From Oscillospiraceae bacterium (GTDB lineage: Bacteria; Bacillota; Clostridia; Oscillospirales; Oscillospiraceae): 55,160 bases of DNA. How positions within the stretch are numbered: position 1 is the first letter of the stretch; every line of letters starts with the position of its first letter. Under the pieces are notes generated by a model. The model worked only from the letters and a program-made list of their open reading frames with translations. It was not told the DNA's origin and did no database searches. Of this stretch, positions 9,160 through 17,525 are shown piece after piece. The stretch lies in the NCBI GenBank assembly GCA_017516925.1, contig JAFXAQ010000016.1, forward strand, positions 1-55,160, in the 5' to 3' direction. A program made the translations under genes and the position numbers.

Positions 9160-9188
9160 TTGCCTTTTACCTGAAGCCGTGGTACAAT
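9160..9188 (+). promoter_or_regulatory. Sigma-A-type promoter of the threonine aldolase gene
   Basis: TTGCCT (9160-9165) and TACAAT (9183-9188) are spaced by 17 bp, 11 bp after the GH127 stop. This indicates that ltaE is transcribed independently of the pectin genes. Confidence 0.65.
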
Positions 9189-9224
9189 GATGCCACATAT
9201 TCCTGTTTGAAAGGCGGAACCGCT

Positions 9225-10250
9225 ATGATCTCTTTTGAAAGCGACTATATTACCGGCGCCCATCCCAAGGTACTCCAACGTCTGATTGACACCAATTTAG
9301 AGGCCCAGTCCGGTTACGGCAGTGATGCGTATTGCGCATCCGCCGCAGAAAAAATCAAGGCAGCCTGCCAGTGTCCGGAGGCTGACGTCCGGTTTCTGGT
9401 TGGAGGCACCCAGACCAACGCTACCGTCATTGCCACAATGCTGCAGGACTTTGAGGGTGTGATTGCCGCCACCACCGGACATATTCACGCCCACGAATCC
9501 GGTTCGGTGGAGTACGCAGGACATAAGATTTTGGCTTTGCCCCACAAGCTGGGTAAGCTCAATGCCAAGGACGTGAAAAACTGCATCCAGACCATTCTGG
9601 CAGACGAGTCCTGCGAGCATATGGTTTACCCCGGTATGGTGTATATTTCCCACCCCACCGAATACGGCACGCTGTATACCAAGCAGGAGCTTACTGACCT
9701 GAGCAACGTGTGCCGGGAATACAACATCCCGCTGTTTTTGGACGGCGCACGGTTGGCTTATGGCATTATGAGCCGCCATACCGATGTCACACTGCCGGAT
9801 GTTGCAAGGCTTTGCGATGTGTTTTACATCGGCGGCACAAAGGTAGGCGCCTTGTGCGGCGAAGCTGTGGTGTTTACCCATAACAACACCCCGCCCCACT
9901 GGGTAAACCGTATCAAAAAGCGTGGTGCCCTGCTGGCAAAGGGTCGGCTTCTGGGTGTTCAGTTTGATGCGCTGTTTACAGACAACCTGTATTTTGAAAT
10001 CGGCAAGCACGTCATTGATATGGCAGAAAAGCTGAAGGCGATGTTCACAGCAAAAGGCTATCGCTTCTATCTGGATTCTCCCACAAACCAGCAGTTTGTG
10101 GTTCTGGACAAAGAAACCCTTGCCCGGATTCGGGAGCAGGTGGCTGTCAGCCTGTGGGAGTGGGTGGACGAAGACCACGCTGTAGTGCGCTTTGCCACCG
10201 CCTGGTCCACCACCGAGGCTGACCTGGCGCAGCTGGAAGCGCTGTTATAA
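9225..10250 (+). CDS. ltaE: Low-specificity L-threonine aldolase, PLP-dependent
   Basis: A 341-residue fold-type I PLP enzyme of the threonine aldolase/beta-eliminating lyase group, cleaving L-(allo)threonine to glycine and acetaldehyde. Motifs: FLVGGTQTNAT near 57, TGHIHAHESGSVE near 83 (the conserved His), FLDGARLAYG near 173 (Asp to the PLP pyridine nitrogen) and YIGGTKVGALCGE near 205 (the PLP lysine). The length fits the family. The ATG at 9225 is preceded by AAAGGCGG; the longer frame from 9207 would start inside that site. It is monocistronic by promoter evidence. A related beta-elimination reaction (for example on phenylserine) cannot be excluded from sequence. Confidence 0.9.
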   Translation: MISFESDYITGAHPKVLQRLIDTNLEAQSGYGSDAYCASAAEKIKAACQCPEADVRFLVGGTQTNATVIATMLQDFEGVIAATTGHIHAHESGSVEYAGHKILALPHKLGKLNAKDVKNCIQTILADESCEHMVYPGMVYISHPTEYGTLYTKQELTDLSNVCREYNIPLFLDGARLAYGIMSRHTDVTLPDVARLCDVFYIGGTKVGALCGEAVVFTHNNTPPHWVNRIKKRGALLAKGRLLGVQFDALFTDNLYFEIGKHVIDMAEKLKAMFTAKGYRFYLDSPTNQQFVVLDKETLARIREQVAVSLWEWVDEDHAVVRFATAWSTTEADLAQLEALL

Positions 10251-10350
10251 CTTTTAAATTTATCGTGAACTTTTTGTCCCGGACTTTTATTCCCAAAATT
10301 TGTGTGCTATAATAGGAAAATCATGGTAGGATATCCGGGGGGTGCCGTAT

Positions 10351-11247
10351 ATGCAAGAGAAGAAACTATTGTTGCTTGTCAATCCCAAGGCCGGGCAAAA
10401 GAAAGTTTTGAAGGCCTTATGGGAAATTATTGATATCTTTAACCGGGCGGGCTACAGCGTCATTACCCACATCACAGCCGGTAACAACGACGGACGTCAG
10501 GCGGTTGTGCAGTATGCAAAGGATGTGGACGTGGTGGTGTGCTGCGGCGGTGACGGTACCTTCAACGAAACCCTTTCCGGTGTCATTGAAAGCGGAAAAG
10601 CGCTCTCCATCGGCTATATTCCTGCCGGGTCTACCAACGATTTTGCCTGCAGTCTGAACCTGTCCGGGGATGTTGTGCAAGCCGCCCGGGACATTGCCGA
10701 GGGTGTTGCGGACGCTTTGGATGTGGGTAGCTTTGACGGACGCTATTTTTCCTATGTAGCCTCCTTCGGTCTGTTTACCAAGGCCAGCTATGCAACATCC
10801 CAGGAAATGAAAAACATTTTCGGTCATGCCGCCTATCTTTTAAGCGGCATTCAGGAAATTTCCCAGATTAAAACCTATCACCTGCGGTTTGTCCTGACCG
10901 ACGGCACGGAAATCGAAGACAATTTCATTTTTGGCGCTGTCAGCAACTCCACCCGCTTTGGCGGTGTGCTGAGCCTGTCCAAGGAATTGGTGGATTTGCA
11001 GGACGGAAAGCTGGAGCTGCTGCTTATCCGTGCGCCGAAGGACATTTTGGAATTGGCAGACTGTGTCCGGGCCTTGCAGCAGCAGACCTATGACTGTCCG
11101 ATGATTACCTTCTTAAAGGACTCTCACTTTAAAATCTCCACCCCGGAAAACATCACCTGGACGTTAGACGGAGAAAAGGAACCGGGCAAGCCGGAAATCG
11201 AAGTCACCTGCCTGCACAAGGGCATTTCCCTGATTCGAAAAAAATAA
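10351..11247 (+). CDS. Diacylglycerol kinase-type lipid kinase (DgkB/YegS family)
   Basis: A 298-residue protein of the DAGK catalytic-domain family. Such enzymes phosphorylate diacylglycerol or related lipids at the membrane. The N-terminal LLLVNPKAGQKK (near residue 7) and CCGGDGTFNETLSG (near 66) form the ATP site, and YIPAGSTNDFACSL (near 90) is the usual GTTND-like motif. ATG 10351 is chosen because GGGGGG (10337-10342) lies 8 nt upstream; a GTG at 10342 overlaps that site. An extended -10 (TGCTATAAT, 10305-10313) sits 37 nt upstream of the ATG, with only a poor -35. A strong terminator follows. The precise lipid substrate is not decided by sequence. Confidence 0.88.
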   Translation: MQEKKLLLLVNPKAGQKKVLKALWEIIDIFNRAGYSVITHITAGNNDGRQAVVQYAKDVDVVVCCGGDGTFNETLSGVIESGKALSIGYIPAGSTNDFACSLNLSGDVVQAARDIAEGVADALDVGSFDGRYFSYVASFGLFTKASYATSQEMKNIFGHAAYLLSGIQEISQIKTYHLRFVLTDGTEIEDNFIFGAVSNSTRFGGVLSLSKELVDLQDGKLELLLIRAPKDILELADCVRALQQQTYDCPMITFLKDSHFKISTPENITWTLDGEKEPGKPEIEVTCLHKGISLIRKK

Positions 11248-11260
11248 AGCAAGATATAAA

Positions 11261-11296
11261 AAAGGTGCTATCTCTTCAAAAAGATAGCACCTTTTT
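11261..11296 (+). terminator. Terminator of the lipid kinase gene
   Basis: AAAGGTGCTATCT (11261-11273) pairs perfectly with 11282-11294 across an 8-nt loop, followed by a T run. Confidence 0.9.
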
Positions 11297-11350
11297 ATGC
11301 AAAGATTTCTTGTAGTACGCTGTTAAATCTAAAACTTCGCACAGTAACAA

Positions 11351-11460
11351 AGCCTCCCCTGTGTAAGGGGAGGTGGGCAAAATCTCCGATTTTGCTCGGA
11401 GGGGTTGTCAATCCCTCAGTCACGCTGTTTGCGTGACAGCTCCCTTTGCACAAGGGAGCC
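11351..11460. repeat. Four-hairpin intergenic repeat element
   Basis: Four consecutive perfect hairpins lie in about 110 bp: arms 11353-11360/11366-11373, 11377-11384/11388-11395, 11419-11425/11431-11437 and 11439-11446/11452-11459, each 7-8 bp with 3-5 nt loops. There is no open reading frame of note. Elements of this shape are scattered between genes in gut Clostridia (general knowledge); only one copy is in this window. It separates the convergent lipid kinase and GH13/small-gene units. Confidence 0.6.
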
Positions 11461-11501
11461 AACGTGCTGCTGCACTGCGGTGTAGAAATTTAGCCTACTA
11501 T

Positions 11502-11525
11502 GTGGGACGGGAAACCCGTCCCCTA
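11502..11525. repeat. Half copy of the GTAGGGG/CCCCTAC hairpin repeat
   Basis: A GGGACGGG-AAA-CCCGTCCC hairpin ends in CCCCTAC, the same end as the complete element at 19849-19917. The TAG stop of the small gene at 11523 is inside this end. Bases 11297-11350 and 11461-11501 around the repeats show nothing recognisable. Confidence 0.55.
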
Positions 11526-11696
11526 CGGTTTCAGCAGTTCTTCTATGCGTTTGCCAATGGGACAGTCTTCTGCATAACAGCAGTCCGGATAACAGCAATC
11601 TGCCTCTGTCAGCGTGCCACCCTCTGTGACCACCGCCACCGTTCTTGCGCTGTCCAATTGCCGGCAATAGCCGGTGAAAAAGCTTTCTTTTTCCAT
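11523..11696 (-). CDS. Small cysteine-rich protein (57 aa)
   Basis: A short gene starting at ATG 11696, one base after the GH13 stop (11698), so it is almost certainly translated with it. The product starts MEKESFFTGYCRQLDSARTV and has a cysteine cluster DCCYPDCCYAEDCPIG (residues 33-48), five Cys in that stretch plus one at residue 11. The spacing suggests a small metal-binding or disulfide knot. I recall similar tiny proteins in Clostridia, sometimes mislabelled as UbiE, but their function is unknown to me. Its stop codon lies in a hairpin repeat, so the natural C-terminus may have been altered. Confidence 0.65.
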   Translation of the reverse strand: MEKESFFTGYCRQLDSARTVAVVTEGGTLTEADCCYPDCCYAEDCPIGKRIEELLKP

Positions 11697-11697
11697 A

Positions 11698-13524
11698 TTA
11701 CACCCTCATAATGCAGTAGCCCATCGGCGCCAAACAATTGCCAGCACAGTTATGGCTTAGCAGCACTTCTCCTTGGGGAATTTCCCAGACTTCCGCTCTT
11801 TGGTTTACATAAATCTTAATATCTGTCTGCCCGTCTTTTCGGGAGAAGCACAGTTTTCCCTGTTCTGCGCAGTGAAATTCCGTGTCGCCGGTTCGCAGGC
11901 AGCTGCAGGTTTTCCGCAAATTGCCCAGGCTTTGGTAGTGATTGAGGATGTCCCGGTTTTCACGTCCCCAAGGGTAGGTGCGGCGGTTAAAGGGGTCTTT
12001 TGCGCCCTCGCATCCGGCTTCATCCCCGTAATAAATACTGGGGCTGCCCGGCAAAGTATACTGCAGCACCGTTGCCAGCAGCAGCCGGGCTTGCGCCAAA
12101 GCCGTTTGCTCCGGAGACAGAAATCTTCGGGCTGCCTGTTCCCGGCTGCCGTCAAAGTCATCCACCAAAGCCGTTAAAATCCGGGGGGTATCGTGGGTGC
12201 CCAGCAGATTCATATTGCAAAAAACCACCTGCCTGGGGTAGTTTTCCAGCACCGTCATCACGGTGTTTTCCAAAGCTCTGCCATCGTCCCTGCCCCGGAC
12301 ATAATTCATAATTGCGGTACGGAAGGGGTAGTTCATCACGCTGTCCAGCACCCCATCCACAAAATAACGGCAGCGGGTATTGTAGGCGATTTTATTGGAG
12401 GCATCCTCCCAGACCTCACCCATTAAAAGGGCATCCGGTCTTATTCTTCGCAGACTTGTTTTCAGCTTTAACAGGAATTCTCCCGGCAATTCATCTGCCA
12501 CATCCAGGCGGAAGCCATCTGCCCCGGCTTTCAGCCAGTGGGCAATGACACTGTCCTGCCCGTCAAAAATGTAGTCCATAAAGCCCTTGTCCAGCTTATT
12601 GACTGTGGGCAGCGTATCAAAGCCCCACCAGCTTTTATACCGGTTGGGATAGTCCGCAAAATCATACCAGCTTCTGTAGGGAGAACGGGGGTCCCGGAAT
12701 GCGCCGCCGACGCCAAAGCTGCCGTATTTGTTAAAATACAGGCTGTCTGCCCCGGTATGGGAGTACACCCCATCCAAAATCACCTTGATGCCGTGGCTGT
12801 GGGCAATTTCGCACAGCCGGGAAAAGTCCTCCATGGTGCCCAGCATTGGGTCCGGGGTTTTGTAGTCACCGGTGTCATACCGGTGGCTGGAAAAAGCCTT
12901 TCCTATGGGGTTGAGGTACAAAACGGTGGTGCCCAAGGAGGCGATATAGGGAATTTTCTCCGCTATGCCCCGGAAGTTGCCGCCGTAAAAATCGTTGTTC
13001 AGCACTTCTCCTTTTTCATTGGGCTGCCAGCACACTTCCTCATCCCAATTCTGGTGGACGGTATACGGCGCTAATTTTCCGGTGAGGTCACATTCCCCGG
13101 ACTTATGAAACCGGTCCGGGAATACCTGGTAGATTATGCCGCCCTTTGCCCAGTCCGGTGTGGTAAACGCCTCCGGAACACAGCTGACCTGCCAGCAGGC
13201 GCCGTCCTCCATATTGGTATCGTTGCCGTACTTGAACAGGCGGAAGGTGCCGGTGTGTCCGGCAATCCGGAAATAGTAGAAATACAATCCCGGCTGGCTG
13301 AAGCAGAACGTCCCTTTCCAGATGTCATAGGGGTCTTTTTGCTCTGCAAACGTCATTGGCACTTCCTGATAAGGACTACCATCCTCCCGGGTAATCACCA
13401 GCGTCACCGCAGATGTTTTTACCGTGCTGGGAATTTGGATATGCAGGGTGCAATTCTGCCCCGGTGTCAGGCAGCCAAAGGGATTTTTATATTCAATTTT
13501 CTTGGAATCGAACAAAATACGCAT
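11698..13524 (-). CDS. GH13 neopullulanase/cyclomaltodextrinase-like alpha-glucan hydrolase
   Basis: A 608-residue GH13 enzyme: N-terminal immunoglobulin-like domain (about 1-115), catalytic barrel from IIYQVFPDRFH (near 130), and a C-terminal beta domain. The GH13 regions are present: DGVYSH (region I, the usual Asn replaced by Ser), GFRLDVADE with nucleophile D341, GEVWED with acid/base E370, and GTHDTPR with D445. No signal peptide is present, so it acts on alpha-glucans or maltodextrins in the cytosol, matching its place after glgC-glgD-glgA and suggesting glycogen trimming. The ribosome binding site AGGAG lies directly after the T run of an intergenic terminator, so expression depends on read-through or a further promoter. 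Subfamily specificity is not certain. Confidence 0.88.
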   Translation of the reverse strand: MRILFDSKKIEYKNPFGCLTPGQNCTLHIQIPSTVKTSAVTLVITREDGSPYQEVPMTFAEQKDPYDIWKGTFCFSQPGLYFYYFRIAGHTGTFRLFKYGNDTNMEDGACWQVSCVPEAFTTPDWAKGGIIYQVFPDRFHKSGECDLTGKLAPYTVHQNWDEEVCWQPNEKGEVLNNDFYGGNFRGIAEKIPYIASLGTTVLYLNPIGKAFSSHRYDTGDYKTPDPMLGTMEDFSRLCEIAHSHGIKVILDGVYSHTGADSLYFNKYGSFGVGGAFRDPRSPYRSWYDFADYPNRYKSWWGFDTLPTVNKLDKGFMDYIFDGQDSVIAHWLKAGADGFRLDVADELPGEFLLKLKTSLRRIRPDALLMGEVWEDASNKIAYNTRCRYFVDGVLDSVMNYPFRTAIMNYVRGRDDGRALENTVMTVLENYPRQVVFCNMNLLGTHDTPRILTALVDDFDGSREQAARRFLSPEQTALAQARLLLATVLQYTLPGSPSIYYGDEAGCEGAKDPFNRRTYPWGRENRDILNHYQSLGNLRKTCSCLRTGDTEFHCAEQGKLCFSRKDGQTDIKIYVNQRAEVWEIPQGEVLLSHNCAGNCLAPMGYCIMRV

Positions 13525-13534
13525 AGAAACTCCT

Positions 13535-13561
13535 AAAAAGCCCCCAGATTGGGGGCTTTTT
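13535..13561 (-). terminator. Terminator/attenuator between glgA and the GH13 gene
   Basis: AAAAAGCCCCC-AATCT-GGGGGCTTTTT on the minus strand (perfect 11-bp arms, 5-nt loop) lies 5 nt after the glgA stop. The downstream ribosome binding site AGGAG starts at once after the T run. Confidence 0.85.
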
Positions 13562-13566
13562 GCTAA

Positions 13567-15009
13567 TTAACCAAGCATTTTCCGGAACAATTCCAAATAT
13601 CTGGCAGCAGGCTTGTCCCAGCTGAAATCCTGTTCCATATCGGTTTTTTGCAGGGCATAGAATTTGTCCGGGTGGTTGTGGTACAAATTCAGCGCCCGCT
13701 GGATTGCCCAGTAAAAATCGTCTGCATTGTAGCTTTGGAAGGTAAAGCCCAGACCGCCCTGCCCCATTTCATCCACACCGGGCACCGTATCCTTCAAGCC
13801 GCCGGTAGCGTGGACCACCGGCACTGTGCCGTAGCGCATAGCGTTCATCTGGCTTAAACCGCAGGGCTCGCTTTTCGACGGCATCAGGTAAATGTCGCCG
13901 CCGGCATAAATCCGGGAGGCAAGTCCCAAATCAAAGCGGATTTCCGCAGCCACCTTCTGGGGGAAGGCTTCTGCCAAGTCCCGGAAGAACTTCTCAAACT
14001 GAGGCTCTCCGGTGCCCAAAATCAGCAGCTGACAATCCTGCTCTTTGAGCATTCTCTCTGCAATATAGCAAAGCAAATCCAGACCCTTATGTCCTGCCAG
14101 CCGGGTGACCATCACCATCAGGGGAACCTCCGCCTTTTGAGGCAGACCTACTTCTTCCTGCAGCAGCTTTTTGCACTTGGCCTTGCCGTTTCCAAAGCTG
14201 GTCACATCATAATGACAGCCCAGCGCCGGGTCGGTGGCAGGATTAAAGGTGTTCACGTCAATGCCGTTGGTGATGCCGGTAAGCTTTCCGGCAGCATTCT
14301 GCAAAATTCCCTCCATACCGTGGGCATAATAGCTTTGCATCAGCTGACCGGCATAGGTCTCCGACACCGTGGTGACCAGATGCGCCGTTTCAATGGCGCC
14401 CTTCATCACGTTGATACCGCCGTTCAAGTCCAGACAAGCCCGCCAGTTCCCCGGCAGCGCCAGCACGTCGTCAAAGAAATAACCGTCTGCCCATCCCTGG
14501 TATTCCACATTATGGATGGTGAACATACACTTGGTTCCCGGGAATTTGGGATAGTACTCCGCCGCCAGATATACCGGCACCAAGCCGGTCTGCCAGTCAT
14601 TGCACTGGATCACATCCGGAATAAAATTCAGGTGCAGCAGCGCTTCCAGACAAGCCTTGGAAAAATAGGCAAACCGTTCTCCATCGTCCAGCTGTCCGTA
14701 AATGGCACCAGGACGATGACCGAAATAATACAGATTATCCAGAAAGTATACCTGCACGCCGTCGGTGCGGTTTTTCAGCTTCAAAATTCCGGTGTACTGC
14801 TGGCGCCAGCCCAGCTGAGTGTCAAAGCAAGTGACAAACTCCACCGGATACCGGTCATCCTCCAGAATTTTTTTGTAGTAGGGCAAAATCAGCGCCACTT
14901 CATTGCCACTAATCCTTTGCAATGCCGCAGGCAGTGCCTCCATCACGTCTCCCAGACCGCCGGATTTGATATACGGCGCGCCCTCAGAGGCTAAGATGGC
15001 AATTTTCAT
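13567..15009 (-). CDS. glgA: Glycogen synthase (ADP-glucose dependent)
   Basis: A 480-residue GT5 glycogen synthase, transferring glucose from ADP-glucose to growing alpha-1,4-glucan. The N-terminal KSGGLGDV motif (K15-V22) binds ADP-glucose, and the C-terminal retaining-GT signature SKSEPCGLSQMNAMRYGTVP carries the conserved acidic residue. Length matches bacterial GlgA. Its ATG (15009-15007) overlaps the TGA of glgD (ATGA), showing translational coupling. Third gene of glgC-glgD-glgA. No branching enzyme gene (glgB) or phosphorylase is in the window. Confidence 0.96.
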   Translation of the reverse strand: MKIAILASEGAPYIKSGGLGDVMEALPAALQRISGNEVALILPYYKKILEDDRYPVEFVTCFDTQLGWRQQYTGILKLKNRTDGVQVYFLDNLYYFGHRPGAIYGQLDDGERFAYFSKACLEALLHLNFIPDVIQCNDWQTGLVPVYLAAEYYPKFPGTKCMFTIHNVEYQGWADGYFFDDVLALPGNWRACLDLNGGINVMKGAIETAHLVTTVSETYAGQLMQSYYAHGMEGILQNAAGKLTGITNGIDVNTFNPATDPALGCHYDVTSFGNGKAKCKKLLQEEVGLPQKAEVPLMVMVTRLAGHKGLDLLCYIAERMLKEQDCQLLILGTGEPQFEKFFRDLAEAFPQKVAAEIRFDLGLASRIYAGGDIYLMPSKSEPCGLSQMNAMRYGTVPVVHATGGLKDTVPGVDEMGQGGLGFTFQSYNADDFYWAIQRALNLYHNHPDKFYALQKTDMEQDFSWDKPAARYLELFRKMLG

Positions 15010-16115
15010 ACAACCTCACCTCGTTTAACCACGATGGGATTGGTGGCTGTTCCGATAAGCTTCGTGCCGGGTCGCACCACCACGTCCTTATCCAAAATCA
15101 CATTTTCCAGACAGGCATCCTCCCGCACCACCGTGTCGTTCATAATCACGCAGTTCTTCACGCTGGCGCCGGGGTACACCGTCACCTGCCGGAACAGCAC
15201 AGAATTTGCCACAGAGCCGCCCAGCATACAGCCGTCTGCCACGGAGCAGTTTTTCACAAGGCTGTTCTCGCCATAGAAGGTAGGCACCCGGTCCCGGACC
15301 TTGGTGTAAATGGGATGGTTCCGCCCAAACAAATCCTCCCGGATTTCCTTTTGGGTCAGCGCCAGATTGTTCTGGAAATACTCCAGCACCGTATCGTTAC
15401 AAAGGGCAACACCGCCAAAGCGGTATACATTCAACGTTGCCTGTTTCTTCTTCCACAGACCCAGCACCAAATCCCGGTCCATATGATACAAATTCCGGGC
15501 AATGTGCTCCTTGACCTGGGTAATCAGCCATTTCCGGGACAGCACAAAAATGTCCATAGAGGCCTCATAGTCACTGGGGGCAGCGTAGTCCACCGCCACA
15601 TCCTTCACTTCGCCCTTGCTGTCCAGTTTGATTGCCAGGTCCAGCTGCCGACGACCGTCGGCAATGCCGGATTTGGTCACCACGGTAATATCCTTGCCGC
15701 TTTCCACGTGGGCGTTTATTACCTTCAGCAAATCCACATTGCTCAAAATGGCAGCGTCGATCATAATCACATAATCATCGTTACCGTATTCCAAAAAGCT
15801 CATAGCCGCATGCAGAGACTCCAGCTTGCCCCGGTAGTCCGAAGTGCGGGAGGAGGAATAAGGTGTCAGGTACTCCAGACCGCCTTCTTCCATCTCAAGA
15901 CCCCATTCCTCACCGGAGCCTACGTGGTTCATCAGACTCTGGTAATTATGCCGGGTGACAATGCCTACCCGGTGAATTCCGGCGCAGGCAAGGTTGGAAA
16001 GGGCAAAATCCACCTGACGATACCGACCGCCATAAGGAAGGCTGGCCATTGTACGCTTTTCTGTCAGGTCACCCAAGGTGCCGTCATTGGCAAATACAAT
16101 ACCGGTTACGTTCAC
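15006..16115 (-). CDS. glgD: Glucose-1-phosphate adenylyltransferase regulatory-type subunit
   Basis: A 369-residue GlgC paralogue. In Firmicutes GlgD is a modulatory partner forming a heteromer with GlgC. The nucleotidyltransferase signature of GlgC (GGQGSRL) is replaced here by FANDGTLGDL at residues 8-17, so the glycine-rich catalytic loop is lost, while PYGGRYRQVDFALSN (near 28) and the C-terminal left-handed beta-helix (about 270-369) remain. This fits a non-catalytic subunit. It starts with GTG at 16115, supported by AAAGGAGGG 6 nt upstream. It lies 14 nt after glgC and overlaps glgA by 4 nt. Confidence 0.93.
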   Translation of the reverse strand: MNVTGIVFANDGTLGDLTEKRTMASLPYGGRYRQVDFALSNLACAGIHRVGIVTRHNYQSLMNHVGSGEEWGLEMEEGGLEYLTPYSSSRTSDYRGKLESLHAAMSFLEYGNDDYVIMIDAAILSNVDLLKVINAHVESGKDITVVTKSGIADGRRQLDLAIKLDSKGEVKDVAVDYAAPSDYEASMDIFVLSRKWLITQVKEHIARNLYHMDRDLVLGLWKKKQATLNVYRFGGVALCNDTVLEYFQNNLALTQKEIREDLFGRNHPIYTKVRDRVPTFYGENSLVKNCSVADGCMLGGSVANSVLFRQVTVYPGASVKNCVIMNDTVVREDACLENVILDKDVVVRPGTKLIGTATNPIVVKRGEVV

Positions 16116-16129
16116 GGTCTTTCCCTCCT

Positions 16130-17320
16130 TTACACCATTTCACCGGGCAAAAGCACGGCATTTTCTTCCAGCACCGTATCTTTTCCGGTAACACTGATTT
16201 TCTTCTTTTCTCCCGGCGCATAGGCACCGCCTACCACTGCGCCTCTGCCGATTTTGCTGTTTTCACCCAAAATTGCGTGACGGACAATGGCATTGGGGGC
16301 AATCACGGTACCGGGCATCACCACGCTGTCCTCAACCAGCGCACCCTGTCCCACCATACAGCCGGTGGAGATGATGCTGTGGCGGACAGTGCCGTAGATT
16401 TCCGAGCCCTCGGCAATAAAGCAGTTTTCCGTAACGGCGTGTTCATCCAGATAGGAAGATGGTAACGCACTGTTCCGGGCATAAATCCGGGTCTTCTCGT
16501 CGCCCCGGATATCAAACTCCGGGTCCTTGCCCAAAAGCTCCATATTGGCTTCCCACAAGCTGTCGATGGTTCCCACATCCTTCCAGTAGCCATTAAAGGT
16601 GTATGCCATTAGCTTATGACCTGCATTTAACAAGTTGGGAATGATGTTCTTGCCGAAGTCATTGGAGGAAGCTTCGTCCTCCTCGTCCGCAATGAGAAAT
16701 TCCCGCAAAATCGTCCAGTTAAATACGTAAATACCCATAGAGGCATTGGTGGACTTGGGGTGCTTGGGCTTTTCCTCAAACTCGTAAATAGAGCCGTCAG
16801 GGTTGGTGTTGAGGATACCAAAGCGGCTGGCCTCCTCCAGCGGTACATCCCGCACCGCGATGGTGCAGGCGGCACTGTTTTTCTCGTGGAATGCCACCAT
16901 ATCCGCATAATCCATCTTATAAATATGGTCACCGGAGAGCACCACCACATATTCCGGCTCATACCGATCAATAAAGGCAATATTTTGATAAATGGCATTG
17001 GCGGTACCCTTATACCAGCCGTTTTTCTTGTCATTTCGCTCGTAGGGGGGCAGCACCTGGGCGCTTGCCTGAGATTTATTCAGGCCCCAGGGCTGACCGT
17101 TGCCGATGTATTCATTCAATTCCAGGGGCTGATACTGGGTCAGGATGCCCACCGTATCAATACCGGAGTTTACGCAGTTGGACAGTGGGAAATCGATAAT
17201 CCGGTATTTCCCGCCAAAGGGAACCGCGGGCTTGGCAGTGTTCTGAGTCAGCACCTTCAGGCGGCTGCCCTGACCACCGGCCAGCAGCATAGCAATGCAG
17301 CGTTTTTTCTGGAAGTACAT
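16130..17320 (-). CDS. glgC: Glucose-1-phosphate adenylyltransferase, catalytic subunit
   Basis: A 396-residue ADP-glucose pyrophosphorylase, the committed step of glycogen synthesis. [14 protein letters not shown] near residue 12 is the intact nucleotide loop, [19 protein letters not shown] follows, and YEFEEKP near 190 holds the glucose-1-phosphate-binding Lys. The C-terminal quarter is a beta-helix. ATG 17320 is chosen: AAAGGAG lies 9 nt upstream and the protein start [12 protein letters not shown] fits the family, whereas the longer frame to 17395 adds sequence without a ribosome binding site. First gene of the glycogen operon, divergent from the M23 gene. Confidence 0.96.
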   Translation of the reverse strand: MYFQKKRCIAMLLAGGQGSRLKVLTQNTAKPAVPFGGKYRIIDFPLSNCVNSGIDTVGILTQYQPLELNEYIGNGQPWGLNKSQASAQVLPPYERNDKKNGWYKGTANAIYQNIAFIDRYEPEYVVVLSGDHIYKMDYADMVAFHEKNSAACTIAVRDVPLEEASRFGILNTNPDGSIYEFEEKPKHPKSTNASMGIYVFNWTILREFLIADEEDEASSNDFGKNIIPNLLNAGHKLMAYTFNGYWKDVGTIDSLWEANMELLGKDPEFDIRGDEKTRIYARNSALPSSYLDEHAVTENCFIAEGSEIYGTVRHSIISTGCMVGQGALVEDSVVMPGTVIAPNAIVRHAILGENSKIGRGAVVGGAYAPGEKKKISVTGKDTVLEENAVLLPGEMV

Positions 17321-17495
17321 GGTATTCAGCTCCTTTAAACGTTTCGTGAGGGGAACGGACAATTTGTCCATAATTCTCCACAAATAGCATAACACATTTT
17401 AAACCATAAGGAAAGTACCAATTTGCCGAAAACACCACGAAAAAAATTCTTTTTTTAATATTTTTTTGCGTTATAGGTTTATTTTTCCAGAACTG

Positions 17496-17505
17496 GGTAA
17501 TAATG
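17496..17505 (+). promoter_or_regulatory. Possible forespore sigma-F-like -10 element
   Basis: GGTAATAATG, 21 nt upstream of the M23 ATG, matches the B. subtilis sigma-F -10 pattern GGnnAnAnTR. The -35 is unclear (GTTTA at 17477-17481, 14-bp spacing, four of five bases). The rest of the 205-bp gap between glgC and the M23 gene is AT-rich without other clear signals. Confidence 0.3.
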
Positions 17506-17525
17506 CACTATGGAGGTGTTAACCA

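Noticed and set aside
15006-16115. Second active ADP-glucose pyrophosphorylase
   Set aside because: The glycine-rich nucleotide loop is destroyed, matching GlgD regulatory subunits rather than a second GlgC.
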